Shown here one piece after another: positions 26,373 through 34,696 of a DNA stretch of 64,000 nucleotides (its first letter is position 1; each line of letters opens with the position of its first letter). Under the pieces are notes generated by a model, which saw nothing but the letters and a program-made list of their open reading frames with translations, was not told the origin of the DNA and ran no database searches. The translations under genes and the position numbers were made by a program. This DNA is from Buchananella sp. 14KM1171 (GTDB lineage: Bacteria > Actinomycetota > Actinomycetes > Actinomycetales > Actinomycetaceae). The stretch covers positions 1,798,001 through 1,862,000 of the forward strand of contig NZ_CP159981.1 of NCBI RefSeq assembly GCF_041380365.1, in the 5' to 3' direction.

Positions 26373-27515
26373 ATGAGCCAGTCTCCCCGCGTAGTCATCG
26401 CCTCCCGGATCTGGGCGCCCGAGCCCGCCGCCGCCGCCTTCCGCCTGTCCGCCCTGCGCCGCGCGCTGCTGGAGGCCGGGGCGAAGGTGCGCGTGCTGAC
26501 CGCCGCCCGCCCGGCCAAGCTGGCCGGGGCCGAGTGCGACGAGCGCGGCGTGTCCCGCGCGCCCGTGCTGCGCGACAAGAACGGCTACATCCAGGGCTTC
26601 CTGCCCTACTTCAGCTTCGATCTGCCGCTGTTCTGGCGCCTGCTGTTCGCTAAGCGAGCGGACGTGGTGGTCAGTGAGCTGCCGCCCACCACCGGCTTCA
26701 TGGTGCGCGCCGCCTGCAAGCTGCGGCGCATCCCCTACGTCTACTACGCGGCCGACCTGTGGGAGGAGGCCGCCCGCGCCGGCGGCTACCCGCCGATCGC
26801 GGAGAAGGTGATCGGCTGGGTGGAGCGCCGGGTGCTGGCCGGCGCGGCCCGCACCCTGGCCGTGGCCCCGCAGATCGCGCAGAGCGTCACCGAGCGCGGC
26901 GGCCACCCCGAGCTGGTGTGGAACGGCGTGGACACCGACCAGTTCACCCCCGACGGCCCGGTGGAGCAGTTTGACGCCCCCACCTTCCTCTACGCCGGCA
27001 CGGCCGGGAACCTGCAGGGCGCGGTGATCTTTGCCAAGGCGTTTGCGCGCGTGCTGGAGCAGTTCCCCACCGCCCGCCTGGTGTTCTACGGGCAGGGCGA
27101 GGAGTTTCCCGCCATCCGCGCCGAGCTGGAGAAGCTGCCGGCACAGTCCTGGGAGATCAACGGGCACGTCAGCCCGGACCGAATCAGCGAGCTGATGCGC
27201 GGCGCCACGGCCGCCCTGGCCTCCATCGCGCCGGGCGACTACAGCTTCGCCATGCCCTCCAAGGCGTTTGCGGCCGGCGCCTGCGGTACGCGCGTGCTGC
27301 GGGTGGGGGAGAAGCACGAGGAGCGCTGGCCGGCCCACCTGCTGGGGCCCGTGGTGGAGTACGACGTTGCCGCCGTGGCCGCCGCGATGGTTGACCTGCT
27401 GAGCACCGCCGACGAGTGCAAGGCGCAGCGCGTGGCCTGGGTGCGTGAGAACGCCTCGCTGCGCTCCGTGGGCCGCCTGGCGGCCGCGAAGGTACTGGAA
27501 GTCGCCGCCCGCTAG
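26373..27515 (+). CDS. GT4-family glycosyltransferase
   Basis: 380 aa from the ATG at 26373. A longer frame begins inside the terminator and is rejected. N-terminal Rossmann domain: VVIASRIWAPEPAAAAFRL, ELPPTTGFMVRA and YYAADLWEEAARAGG. The C-terminal donor half has VWNGVDTDQF, FLYAGTAGNLQGA, VFYGQGEE, and IAPGDYSFAMPSKAFAAGACG in the usual E-x7-E region position. Likely a retaining sugar transferase acting on a lipid-linked intermediate. It is paralogous to the next gene. Confidence 0.87.
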   Translation: MSQSPRVVIASRIWAPEPAAAAFRLSALRRALLEAGAKVRVLTAARPAKLAGAECDERGVSRAPVLRDKNGYIQGFLPYFSFDLPLFWRLLFAKRADVVVSELPPTTGFMVRAACKLRRIPYVYYAADLWEEAARAGGYPPIAEKVIGWVERRVLAGAARTLAVAPQIAQSVTERGGHPELVWNGVDTDQFTPDGPVEQFDAPTFLYAGTAGNLQGAVIFAKAFARVLEQFPTARLVFYGQGEEFPAIRAELEKLPAQSWEINGHVSPDRISELMRGATAALASIAPGDYSFAMPSKAFAAGACGTRVLRVGEKHEERWPAHLLGPVVEYDVAAVAAAMVDLLSTADECKAQRVAWVRENASLRSVGRLAAAKVLEVAAR

Positions 27516-27573
27516 CGGGGAGGCGCTGACGGAGAGCGGACGCGCCCCCGGCACGGGGCGGGGAGGGGACGAC

Positions 27574-29184
27574 GTGAGCGACCAGGGCAGCGGCGCGCGG
27601 ACGCCTGGGCCTGCCGACGGCACCGGTCAACTGCCGGGGCGCGGCGCGGAGCGGCGGCGCTCTTTCACGCTCGTTTCACGCATCTACGCCCCCGAGCCAG
27701 CGGCGGCCTGCCTGCGCCTGGCGGCGGTGGAGGCCGAGCTGAGCGCGCGCGGCCACCGGGTGCGCGTGCTCACCTCCCGCCCCCCGCGCTCAGACGCGGT
27801 CCCGGGGGCGGGCGCGGCGGCTGACCCTAGCGCGGCGTCTGGTCCGAGCGCGGCGGCGGGCCCTGCCGGAGTGCAGGGCATTGCCGGAGTGCAGGGCATT
27901 GCCGGAGTGCCGGGCCCTGCCGTGGTATCGGGCGCTGCCGTGGCGCCGGGCCGTGCCGTGGTATCGGGCCCTGCCCTGGCGCCGGGCCGTGCCGTGGCCC
28001 CCACCCCCGGCGCGGTGGAGGTGTCGCGGTGGCCGGTGCTGCGCGCCGCCGACGGGCAGCTGCGCGGCTACCTGCCCTACCTGTCCTTCGACCTGCCCCT
28101 GCTGGCGCGCGTGCTGAGCCGGCGCCGCCCGGGCGCCTTCCTGGTGGAGCCACCCCCCACCACCGGCGCCGTCATGCGCGTGCTGGCCGGCCTGCTGGGC
28201 CGCCCCTACGTCTGGTACGCCGCCGACGTGTGGTCCGACGCCGCCGCCACCGCCGGCGCCCCGCGTCCCGTGGTGGCCGTGGTGCGTGCCCTGGAGCGCT
28301 TCGCCCTGCGCGGCGCGGCCCACGTGGTGGCCGTGACCGGCGGGGTGGCGCAGCGGGTCACGCAGCTGGGCGCGCGGGCGGTCAGCGTGGTGCCCAACGG
28401 CGTGGACACCGCCATCTTCACCCCCCACCAGGACGGCCCGGGCCGGGCCGAGCTGGCGGCGGCCGGCGTGGTGGGCCCCTACCTGGTCTACGCCGGCACC
28501 GCCTCGGAATGGCAGGGCGCGGACGTCTTTGTGCGCGCCGCCGCCCTGCTCAACCGCGAGGTCCAGCTGGTCTACCTGGGGCAGGGCAGCGCCTGGCCGC
28601 TCCTGGAGGAGCTGGCCGCGCAACTGCCCCCGCTGCCCGGCGGCGCCCCGCGCGTGGTGCTGCTAGGCCAGCTCAGCCCCGCCAAGGCCGCCAAGTGGCA
28701 GGCCGGCGCCAGCGGCGCGCTGGTCTCGATAGTGCCCGGGCAGGGCTATGACTTCGCCTACCCCACCAAGGTCCTCTCCGCCCTGGCCAGCGGCGTGCCG
28801 GTCCTCTACGCCGGCGTGGGACCCGTCCGGGCCGACCTGACCGACCCCCTGTTGGGGCAGGCCGTTGCCTACGACGTTGCCGCCGTGGCCGCCGCGATGG
28901 AGCACCTGGGCGCGGAGGCGGCGGGAGAATCGTGCGGCGGTACGGCCACAGGGCAGGCTGGCGAGCCGAACGGCGGGCCGGGCACGGGGCCGACACCGGG
29001 CGGTTGCAGGGGAGGACGGGGCAAGGCGGCGACGTCGGCCACCCCGCAGAGCGAAGAAGCGGCGTCCGCGAGCGCTCAGGCCGCCCAGGAATACCGCCAC
29101 CAGTGGGTGGCGCGCCACCGCTCCACGGCCGCGGTGGGCCGCGCGGTGGCGGACATCCTAGAGGCCGCAGCCAGGCTGCCCTGA
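27574..29184 (+). CDS. GT4-family glycosyltransferase with repeat-rich insertions
   Basis: 536 aa from the GTG at 27574 (GGGGAGGGG upstream). It is paralogous to the transferase at 26373: SRIYAPEPAAACLRL, EPPPTTGAVMRVL, YAADVWSDAAATAG, VPNGVDTAIF, VYAGTASEWQGADVF and YPTKVLSALASGVP align. Two low-complexity segments are absent from the paralogue. Residues ~76-147 contain collagen-like Gly-x-x repeats (GVQGIAGVQGIAGVPGPA and GRAVVSGPALAPGRAV) made of near-identical 15-30-bp units. Residues ~450-500 are Gly/Thr/Ala-rich near the C-terminus. The core motifs are intact, so it is probably functional. Confidence 0.83.
   Translation: MSDQGSGARTPGPADGTGQLPGRGAERRRSFTLVSRIYAPEPAAACLRLAAVEAELSARGHRVRVLTSRPPRSDAVPGAGAAADPSAASGPSAAAGPAGVQGIAGVQGIAGVPGPAVVSGAAVAPGRAVVSGPALAPGRAVAPTPGAVEVSRWPVLRAADGQLRGYLPYLSFDLPLLARVLSRRRPGAFLVEPPPTTGAVMRVLAGLLGRPYVWYAADVWSDAAATAGAPRPVVAVVRALERFALRGAAHVVAVTGGVAQRVTQLGARAVSVVPNGVDTAIFTPHQDGPGRAELAAAGVVGPYLVYAGTASEWQGADVFVRAAALLNREVQLVYLGQGSAWPLLEELAAQLPPLPGGAPRVVLLGQLSPAKAAKWQAGASGALVSIVPGQGYDFAYPTKVLSALASGVPVLYAGVGPVRADLTDPLLGQAVAYDVAAVAAAMEHLGAEAAGESCGGTATGQAGEPNGGPGTGPTPGGCRGGRGKAATSATPQSEEAASASAQAAQEYRHQWVARHRSTAAVGRAVADILEAAARLP
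27800..28015 (+). repeat. Minisatellite-like repeat inside the glycosyltransferase gene
   Basis: Iterated GGCATTGCCGGAGTGCAG (two copies, 27869-27905) and alternating GCCGTGGTATCGGGC / GCGCCGGGCCGTGCC blocks are visible. All keep the reading frame and encode Gly/Ala/Pro/Val repeats in a surface loop. Confidence 0.7.
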
Positions 29185-29205
29185 CGCGACGCGTAAGCTG
29201 AGCCG

Positions 29206-31284
29206 GTGCAAACCAACGCCCACACCGCCCCTCGGCGCCGACAGGGATTTCGCCCCGACATCCAGGCGCTGCGCGCGTTCGCGGTGCTGATCGTCGTAGG
29301 GGTGCACCTGTGGCCCGAGTTCCTCCCGGGCGGATTCGTGGGCGTGGACGTCTTCTTCGTCATCTCCGGCTTCCTCATCACCTCCCACCTCCTCAAGGAA
29401 CTGGACGCCACCGGGCGGATCCGACTGGTGCGCTTCTACGCCCGTCGCGTCAAGCGCCTCCTGCCCGCCGCCTTCACCGTCATCGCCGCCGCCGGTGCCG
29501 GCGTGGCCGCCTTCATGCCCTGGGACCGGTGGGAGGGCAACTTCCGCGAGATCGCCGCAGCCAGTGCCTACGTGCACAACCTGCTGCTGGCCCGGGACGC
29601 CGTGGACTACCACGCCCAAGGTCAGGGCGCCTCCGTAGTGCAGCACTACTGGTCCCTCTCCGTAGAGGAGCAGTTCTACCTGCTCTGGCCGGCCCTCATG
29701 CTCGCCTTCTTCGCGCTCGCGGGGCGGCGCCTCAACCGGGCGCGATTGGGCTGGGCGCTCGGCGCATTCGGCGCGGGCTTCTTCCTGTTCAACCTGTGGT
29801 TCACCGGTGCCCACCTGCGCCAGGCCTACTTCTTCACCCCGGTGCGGTTCTGGGAATTCGCCGCCGGCGCGGGCGTGGCCGTGGCCCTGCCCCGCCTCAC
29901 CCGCGCGCTGGCCGGGCAGCGAGCCAGGCGCCTGGCGGCGCTCGGCGCGGCGGTGGCCTGGCTGGCCCTGCTGGCCACCGCCTTCCTGCTCACCCCCGCC
30001 CAGCCCTTCCCGGGCTGGTGGGCGCTGGCACCCGTGACCGCCACCGCCGCCCTCATCGCGCTCGGCAGCGGCGGAGAACTGCCCGCGCTCGGCGCAGTGA
30101 CCTCGCTGCGCCCCATCCAGTTCCTGGGGGACGCCTCATACTCCATCTACCTGTGGCACTGGCCCCTGATCGTGCTGGCCCCCTTCGCGCTGCGCTACGC
30201 CCCGCGCTACCCGGAAAAACTGGGGATCCTGGCCCTCACCATCCTGCTGGCCGCGCTCACCAAGCGCTGGATCGAGGACCCCGGGCAGCGGATCGGCTGG
30301 GCACCGGGGCGCGTGCTGAGCGTCATGGCAGTGGCGGTGGCCGCGGCCGTGGCCGCCAGCTGGGCGCTCATCGCCCACGCCAATGCCGCCAAGGAGCGAT
30401 TCGAGGCCGCCGAGCAGGAGTTCCTCACTGGGGCGTGCGCGGGCCCGCGCGCCCTGCTGGAGCCGGCCTGCGGGGAGCAGATCAACGCGCCCCTGTTCAA
30501 GCCCTTCCTGAGCGACAGCGCCCAGTACTACGCCGTCCCCGCCGGCTGCGCGGAAGAAAGCCCCGCCAGCGGGGGAATGCCGCGCGTGCTCAGCTGCAAG
30601 CACTCCGGCGGGGCGAGCGGGGCCCAGCGCGTCTACCTGGTGGGGGACTCCCACGCCCAGCAGTGGCAGCACGTCATCAACGAGATCGCCCGCGAGGAAG
30701 GCTGGGACCTTTACCTGGTTTTCAAGGGCGGCTGCGCGATCGGCAACCTGCCCCTGGAGATGGGAGACGCTCAGCTCGAAGAGCAGTGCGCCCAGACCCA
30801 GCGCGCCGTGCTGGCGCACCTGGAGCAGGCCCACCCCGACCGGATCATCTACACCACCTTCGCGGTGCGCTGGGCCGTCAACGACGGCACCGGCAACAGC
30901 CAGGAGCAGCAGTACGCCGACGGCCTGGCCCCGATCTTCACGCAGTGGGCCGAGCGCGGCGCCCAGGTCAGCGTGATCGCAGACAGCCCCCTCAACGGGG
31001 CCGTGCGCCAGGTGGAGTGCGCCGCCGTCAACCAGGACGACCCGCAGGTCTGCGCCGCGCCTCGGGACGTGGCCATCCCGGCCCGGCCGCTCAACGCGGC
31101 AGTGGCGCAGGCAGACCACCCGAGCGTCAACCTGGTGGACCTCACCGACGCCTTCTGCGACGCCAAGAGCTGCTACCAGGCCGTGGGCGGGGTGCTGATC
31201 TACTACGACTACGACCACCTACAGCGCCAGTACACCGGCCAGCTGGTGGACGTCATGCGCGAGCGCCTGCTCGGGAGCAAATAG
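29206..31284 (+). CDS. Acyltransferase-3/SGNH fusion (OafA-like O-acetyltransferase)
   Basis: 692 aa, GTG start. An N-terminal integral-membrane acyltransferase-3 domain of ~10 TMs begins FRPDIQALRAFAVLIVVGVH, with the GGFVGVDVFFVISGFLITSHLL and FYARRVKRLLPAAF motifs. The C-terminal extracytoplasmic SGNH domain follows from about residue 400. It has VYLVGDSHAQQWQH (block I Ser) and a terminal YDYDHLQRQYTG supplying the catalytic Asp/His. Such proteins O-acetylate exported glycopolymers. A paralogue lies at 37903. Confidence 0.9.
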   Translation: MQTNAHTAPRRRQGFRPDIQALRAFAVLIVVGVHLWPEFLPGGFVGVDVFFVISGFLITSHLLKELDATGRIRLVRFYARRVKRLLPAAFTVIAAAGAGVAAFMPWDRWEGNFREIAAASAYVHNLLLARDAVDYHAQGQGASVVQHYWSLSVEEQFYLLWPALMLAFFALAGRRLNRARLGWALGAFGAGFFLFNLWFTGAHLRQAYFFTPVRFWEFAAGAGVAVALPRLTRALAGQRARRLAALGAAVAWLALLATAFLLTPAQPFPGWWALAPVTATAALIALGSGGELPALGAVTSLRPIQFLGDASYSIYLWHWPLIVLAPFALRYAPRYPEKLGILALTILLAALTKRWIEDPGQRIGWAPGRVLSVMAVAVAAAVAASWALIAHANAAKERFEAAEQEFLTGACAGPRALLEPACGEQINAPLFKPFLSDSAQYYAVPAGCAEESPASGGMPRVLSCKHSGGASGAQRVYLVGDSHAQQWQHVINEIAREEGWDLYLVFKGGCAIGNLPLEMGDAQLEEQCAQTQRAVLAHLEQAHPDRIIYTTFAVRWAVNDGTGNSQEQQYADGLAPIFTQWAERGAQVSVIADSPLNGAVRQVECAAVNQDDPQVCAAPRDVAIPARPLNAAVAQADHPSVNLVDLTDAFCDAKSCYQAVGGVLIYYDYDHLQRQYTGQLVDVMRERLLGSK

Positions 31285-31288
31285 GGGA

Positions 31289-31439
31289 GCGGGCCGCAGG
31301 CTCCTGGGCGGCGCGTGCCGGGCCGCAGGGCTCTTGGCCGGCGCGTGAGGGAGCCCGCCAGGATGTCCAGCGCGCAGGAACGGGCTGCGGGGCTCCTGGC
31401 CGGCGCTTGCCGGGCCGCAGGGCTCTTGGCCGGCGCTTG
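31289..31439. repeat. Four imperfect copies of a ~30-bp repeat
   Basis: Copies at 31289-31317, 31318-31347, 31380-31409 and 31410-31439 share GGGCYGC-(A/G)-GG-CTCYTGG and GGCGCKTG. Two pairs are adjacent and a truncated fifth copy follows at 31440. Confidence 0.7.
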
Positions 31440-31470
31440 CCGGGCCGGTGGTTGTTGCGCAACCGGTTGA

Positions 31471-31628
31471 GCCTTTGTGGTTCCTGTTTCGCCTTTGTTG
31501 TAGCGGTCATGGCTTTCTTGTACCTCTTGTGGCGCTACGGGGACGATTAACGCCTCGATAGGTCGCACAAAGGCGCAAGAGGAGCAGCAAAGGCTTAAGA
31601 GCTGCAAGAAAGGCTCAATCGTTTGCGC
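31471..31628. repeat. Two inverted arrays of three 20-bp units each
   Basis: Left array units start at 31471, 31491 and 31511 with GCCTTTGTGG, GCCTTTGTTG and GGCTTTCTTG. Right array units start at 31569, 31589 and 31609 with AAAGGCGCAAGA, AAAGGCTTAAGA and AAAGGCTCAATC, the reverse-complement theme. Both arrays have an exact 20-bp period. Flanking TTGCGCAACC (31455) and TTTGCGCAAG (31622) extend the inverted symmetry. Confidence 0.65.
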
Positions 31629-31710
31629 AAGACCCCTGGCCGGTGGCGGCCCCCGCCCGGTGGCGGATAGGACCGAAGCGATCTGCTGTGCCGGTCGCAG
31701 TGGGCCGCCC

Positions 31711-31767
31711 AACGCTAGCGGGCCCGCTCAACGCTAGCGGGCCCGCTCAACGCTAGCGGGCCTGGCG
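31711..31767. repeat. 19-bp tandem repeat, 2.7 copies
   Basis: AACGCTAGCGGGCCCGCTC at 31711-31729 and 31730-31748, then a partial copy to about 31763. Each unit holds the palindrome GCGGGCCCGC. Confidence 0.75.
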
Positions 31768-31836
31768 GAGCTTGCCGCGTGCACGCGGCGAAAGAGGGGA
31801 CGCGGCCAACTCAGCCCGGCCTCGCAAATGTTGCAA

Positions 31837-31890
31837 CGGGGTACATACGACCGCTTGGTGCCGTGGCACGAAGCGGTCGTATGTACCCCG
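31837..31890. repeat. Perfect 20-bp inverted repeat with nested loop stem
   Basis: Left arm CGGGGTACATACGACCGCTT (31837-31856) is the exact reverse complement of 31871-31890. The 14-nt loop contains a further GTGCC/GGCAC stem. It could be a bidirectional terminator for the convergent neighbours, although no T run follows; otherwise it may be a mobile-element remnant or a protein-binding site. Confidence 0.75.
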
Positions 31891-32031
31891 ACCGCACGCT
31901 TGTACGTTCGGGGGCAACGCGCCACCACCCGCCACCGTCCCCGCCTTCATCCGTGAGGAGCCGGGAAAGCCGCGCACAGCAGGCGGGGGCGGGACCGTCC
32001 GGCCCCGCCCCCGCCATCCAGCACCCTCCGC

Positions 32032-33102
32032 TCAGGCGCGGCAGCGCTCCTGCAGCACCGCCACCACGCGGTCGGCGGCGGCGCCGTCACCGTAGGGGGC
32101 CTCCTGCGTGTCGGCCGGGCGCGGGCGCTGCGCTGCGGCCACCAGCGCCGGGCCGGGCTCTGCCAGCACGTTCCAGCCCAGCTCGACCGTCTCCACCCAC
32201 TCCGTCTGCGGGCGGACCGTCGTGCAAGGAGTGCGCAGCAAGAAGGCCTCCTTCTGCAGGCCGCCGGAATCGGTGATCACGCCGCGCGCGTGCAGCGCGG
32301 AAGCAACCAAGTCGGGGTAGGCCAGCGGCGGGTGTGCCACTAGGTTCCCGCGCGAAATCTCGATACCGTGCTCGGCGGCCTTCGCCACCAGGCGCGGATG
32401 GGCCAGGATCACCACCGGGGCGTCCACCGCGCCCAACGAGTCCAGCACAGCCTCCAACTGCTCCCTAGAGTCCGTGTTGGCCGGGCGGTGGATCGTGGCC
32501 AGGTAGTAGCCGCCCTCGGGCAGCCCCAGCTCCTCCATGATGGGGGAGGGCTTACCGGCCACGGCGTCGCGGGTAGCCAGGCACACGTCCGTCATCACGT
32601 CGCCCACCACCACGGTGCGCTCCGCCAAGCCCTCGGTCGTCAGGTGCGCCAGCGCCACGTCCGTCGGCGCCAGCAGCAGGTCCGCGCAGTGATCCGTCAC
32701 CACGCGGTTGATCTCCTCCGGCATCTCCCGGTTAAAGGAACGCAGGCCCGCCTCCAGGTGCGCCACCGGGAAGTGCAGCTTCACCGCAGACAACGCCGCA
32801 GCCAGCGTGGAGTTCGTGTCCCCGTACACCAGCACCCAATCCGGGCGGTGCTTCAAGATCACCTCATCCATCGCCGCCAGCATCGCCCCGGTCTGCACGC
32901 CGTGCGAACCGGAACCCACCCCCAGGTGCTCGTCCGGCGGCGGGATGCGCAGGTCCTCGAAAAACACATCCGAGAGCATCGGGTCGTAGTGCTGACCGGT
33001 GTGCACCACCACGTGCTCCACGCCCGCGCGGGCACAGGCGTGCGCAATGGGGGCGAGCTTCACAAACTGGGGCCGAGCGCCCACCACTGACATGATTTTC
33101 AC
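32032..33102 (-). CDS. Non-hydrolysing UDP-N-acetyl-hexosamine 2-epimerase (WbpI/WecB-like)
   Basis: 356 aa. GTG at 33102 or ATG at 33093. Motifs: VVGARPQFVKLAPI, HTGQHYDPMLSDVFF, VGSGSHGVQTGAML, VYGDTNSTLA, HLEAGLRSFNREMPEEINR, THRPANTD-like segment in LATIHRPANTD, and TDSGGLQKEAF. The GSGSHG-QTG and FNREMPEEINR wording suits enzymes in diacetamido-uronate clusters (WbpI) at least as well as WecB. It would give either UDP-ManNAc or UDP-2,3-diacetamido-mannuronate. Divergent from the dehydrogenase at 33196 by 93 bp. Confidence 0.88.
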   Translation of the reverse strand: MKIMSVVGARPQFVKLAPIAHACARAGVEHVVVHTGQHYDPMLSDVFFEDLRIPPPDEHLGVGSGSHGVQTGAMLAAMDEVILKHRPDWVLVYGDTNSTLAAALSAVKLHFPVAHLEAGLRSFNREMPEEINRVVTDHCADLLLAPTDVALAHLTTEGLAERTVVVGDVMTDVCLATRDAVAGKPSPIMEELGLPEGGYYLATIHRPANTDSREQLEAVLDSLGAVDAPVVILAHPRLVAKAAEHGIEISRGNLVAHPPLAYPDLVASALHARGVITDSGGLQKEAFLLRTPCTTVRPQTEWVETVELGWNVLAEPGPALVAAAQRPRPADTQEAPYGDGAAADRVVAVLQERCRA

Positions 33103-33195
33103 GAAAACCGAGTATATGGCCGCAGTGGTGGGTGCGGGCGCCCGGTTCTAAAATGGCGCCAAGCTCTGCGTCGCAGCAACACATAAGGAGAACGC

Positions 33196-34485
33196 ATGCG
33201 CATCGCCGTAATCGCCCTTGGCAAGATCGGTCTGCCCCTGGCCGTCCAGTTCGCCGAATCCGGCCACGAGGTCATCGGCGTGGACGTCAACCCCGCCGTG
33301 GTAGCCGACGTCAACGCAGGCGTGGAGCCCTTCCCCGGCGAGGCCTTCCTGGCGGAAAAGCTGGCCGCCCTGGTGCCCGCCGGCAAGCTGCGCGCCACCA
33401 CCGACTACGCCGAGGCAATCCCCGGCGCCGACGCCGTGGTGATCGTCGTCCCCCTCTTCGTGGACGAGGAGACCGGCCAGCCCGACTTCGGTTGGATGGA
33501 CGCCGCCACCCGCTCCCTGGGCGAACACCTCACCCCCGGCACCCTGGTCTCCTACGAGACGACGCTGCCGGTCGGCACCACCCGCCACCGCTGGGCCCCC
33601 CTGCTGGAGCAGATCTCCGGCCTGAAGGAGGGCCAGGACTTCCACGTGGTCTTCTCCCCGGAGCGCGTGCTCACCGGCCGCGTCTTCGCCGACCTGCGCC
33701 GCTACCCCAAGCTGATCGGCTCCCTCTCCCCGGAGGGCACCCGCCGCGCCCGCGAGTTCTACGAGGCCGTGCTGCAGTTCGACGAGCGCGACGACCTGCC
33801 CCGCCCCAACGGCGTGTGGGACCTGGGCGCCGCTGAGGCCTCCGAGATGGCCAAGCTGGCCGAGACCACCTACCGCGACGTCAACATCGGCCTGGCCAAC
33901 CAGTTCGCCATCTACGCCGACAAGCTGGGCATCGACGTGGCCCCCGTCATCGAGGCCTGCAACTCCCAGCCCTACAGCCACATCCACTCCCCGGGCATCG
34001 CCGTGGGCGGCCACTGCATCCCCGTCTACCCGCGCCTCTACCTGTCCACCGACGCCGACGCCGACATCGTGCGCGTGGCCCGCGCCGCCAACGCCGTCAT
34101 GCCCGACTACGCCGTCGAGCGCCTGGCCCACACCCTGGGCAGCCTGGAAGGCCTGAAGGTGGCCGTCCTGGGCGCCTCCTACCGCGGCCGCGTCAAGGAG
34201 ACCGCCTTCTCCGGCGTCTTCGCCACCGTCGATGCCCTGCGCGCCCGCGGCGCCAACGTGGTGGTCCACGACCCCATGTACAGCCCCGAGGAGCTCGCCA
34301 AGTACGGCTGGGACGCCTACCAGCTGGGTGAGGCAGTGGACGCGGCCGTCATCCAGGCCGACCACCCCGAGTACGCCCAGCTCACCGCCGCAGACCTGCC
34401 CGGCCTGCGCGCCCTGCTGGACGGGCGCCGCGTCACCAAGCCCGAGAACTTCGAGGGCGTAGCCCGCCTCGCGATCGGCGGCTAA
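33196..34485 (+). CDS. UDP-N-acetyl-hexosamine 6-dehydrogenase (WbpA/WecC-like)
   Basis: 429 aa, with AAGGAG seven bases before the ATG. N-terminal NAD domain opens IAVIALGKIGLPLAVQFAES. The central and C-terminal parts contain FSPERVLTGRVF, AKLAETTYRDVNIGLANQF and AVGGHCIPVYP with catalytic C274. Family members oxidise the C6 alcohol of a UDP-sugar to the uronate. With genes at 23610-26299 and 32032 it completes the set needed for UDP-2,3-diacetamido-2,3-dideoxy-mannuronate. UDP-ManNAcA is the alternative product. A long terminator follows. Confidence 0.88.
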   Translation: MRIAVIALGKIGLPLAVQFAESGHEVIGVDVNPAVVADVNAGVEPFPGEAFLAEKLAALVPAGKLRATTDYAEAIPGADAVVIVVPLFVDEETGQPDFGWMDAATRSLGEHLTPGTLVSYETTLPVGTTRHRWAPLLEQISGLKEGQDFHVVFSPERVLTGRVFADLRRYPKLIGSLSPEGTRRAREFYEAVLQFDERDDLPRPNGVWDLGAAEASEMAKLAETTYRDVNIGLANQFAIYADKLGIDVAPVIEACNSQPYSHIHSPGIAVGGHCIPVYPRLYLSTDADADIVRVARAANAVMPDYAVERLAHTLGSLEGLKVAVLGASYRGRVKETAFSGVFATVDALRARGANVVVHDPMYSPEELAKYGWDAYQLGEAVDAAVIQADHPEYAQLTAADLPGLRALLDGRRVTKPENFEGVARLAIGG

Positions 34486-34494
34486 CGCGCACCT

Positions 34495-34545
34495 GGCGGC
34501 GGGGAGCGGGGAAGAAGCAAACGGGCTTCCCCGCTCCCCGCCGCC
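34495..34545 (+). terminator. Perfect 20-bp stem hairpin
   Basis: Arms 34495-34514 and 34526-34545 are exact reverse complements, with an 11-nt loop, 10 bp after the dehydrogenase stop. The stem is very stable and G+C-rich, with no U tract. Confidence 0.8.
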
Positions 34546-34696
34546 ATCTCGCGCTTAAGGGGCAGCGGTTTGCCGGGCATCATCCCGTGGTCTGACAGGG
34601 GCGCCAAGAAAGTCGTACACGCCCTGGGGCGTTTCTTATTTGAAATCACTCTCACGTTTTAGGGAGGCGGCTAGCCGCTTCGGTAGCTTTTTACGC

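Larger units (their letters stand above)
31285..32031. other. 747-bp noncoding region made of several short repeat families
   Basis: Between convergent genes. No plausible gene was found; the only open frames are low-complexity. From left to right it holds about four 30-bp repeats (31289-31439), two oppositely oriented arrays of 20-bp units (31471-31530 and 31569-31628), 19-bp repeats (31711-31767) and a 20-bp perfect inverted repeat (31837-31890). The centre is noticeably A+T-richer than its surroundings. Confidence 0.75.

Noticed and set aside
31209-31712. 167-codon minus-strand frame in the repeat region
   Set aside because: It encodes only translated repeats and overlaps the end of the acyltransferase gene; no coding character.
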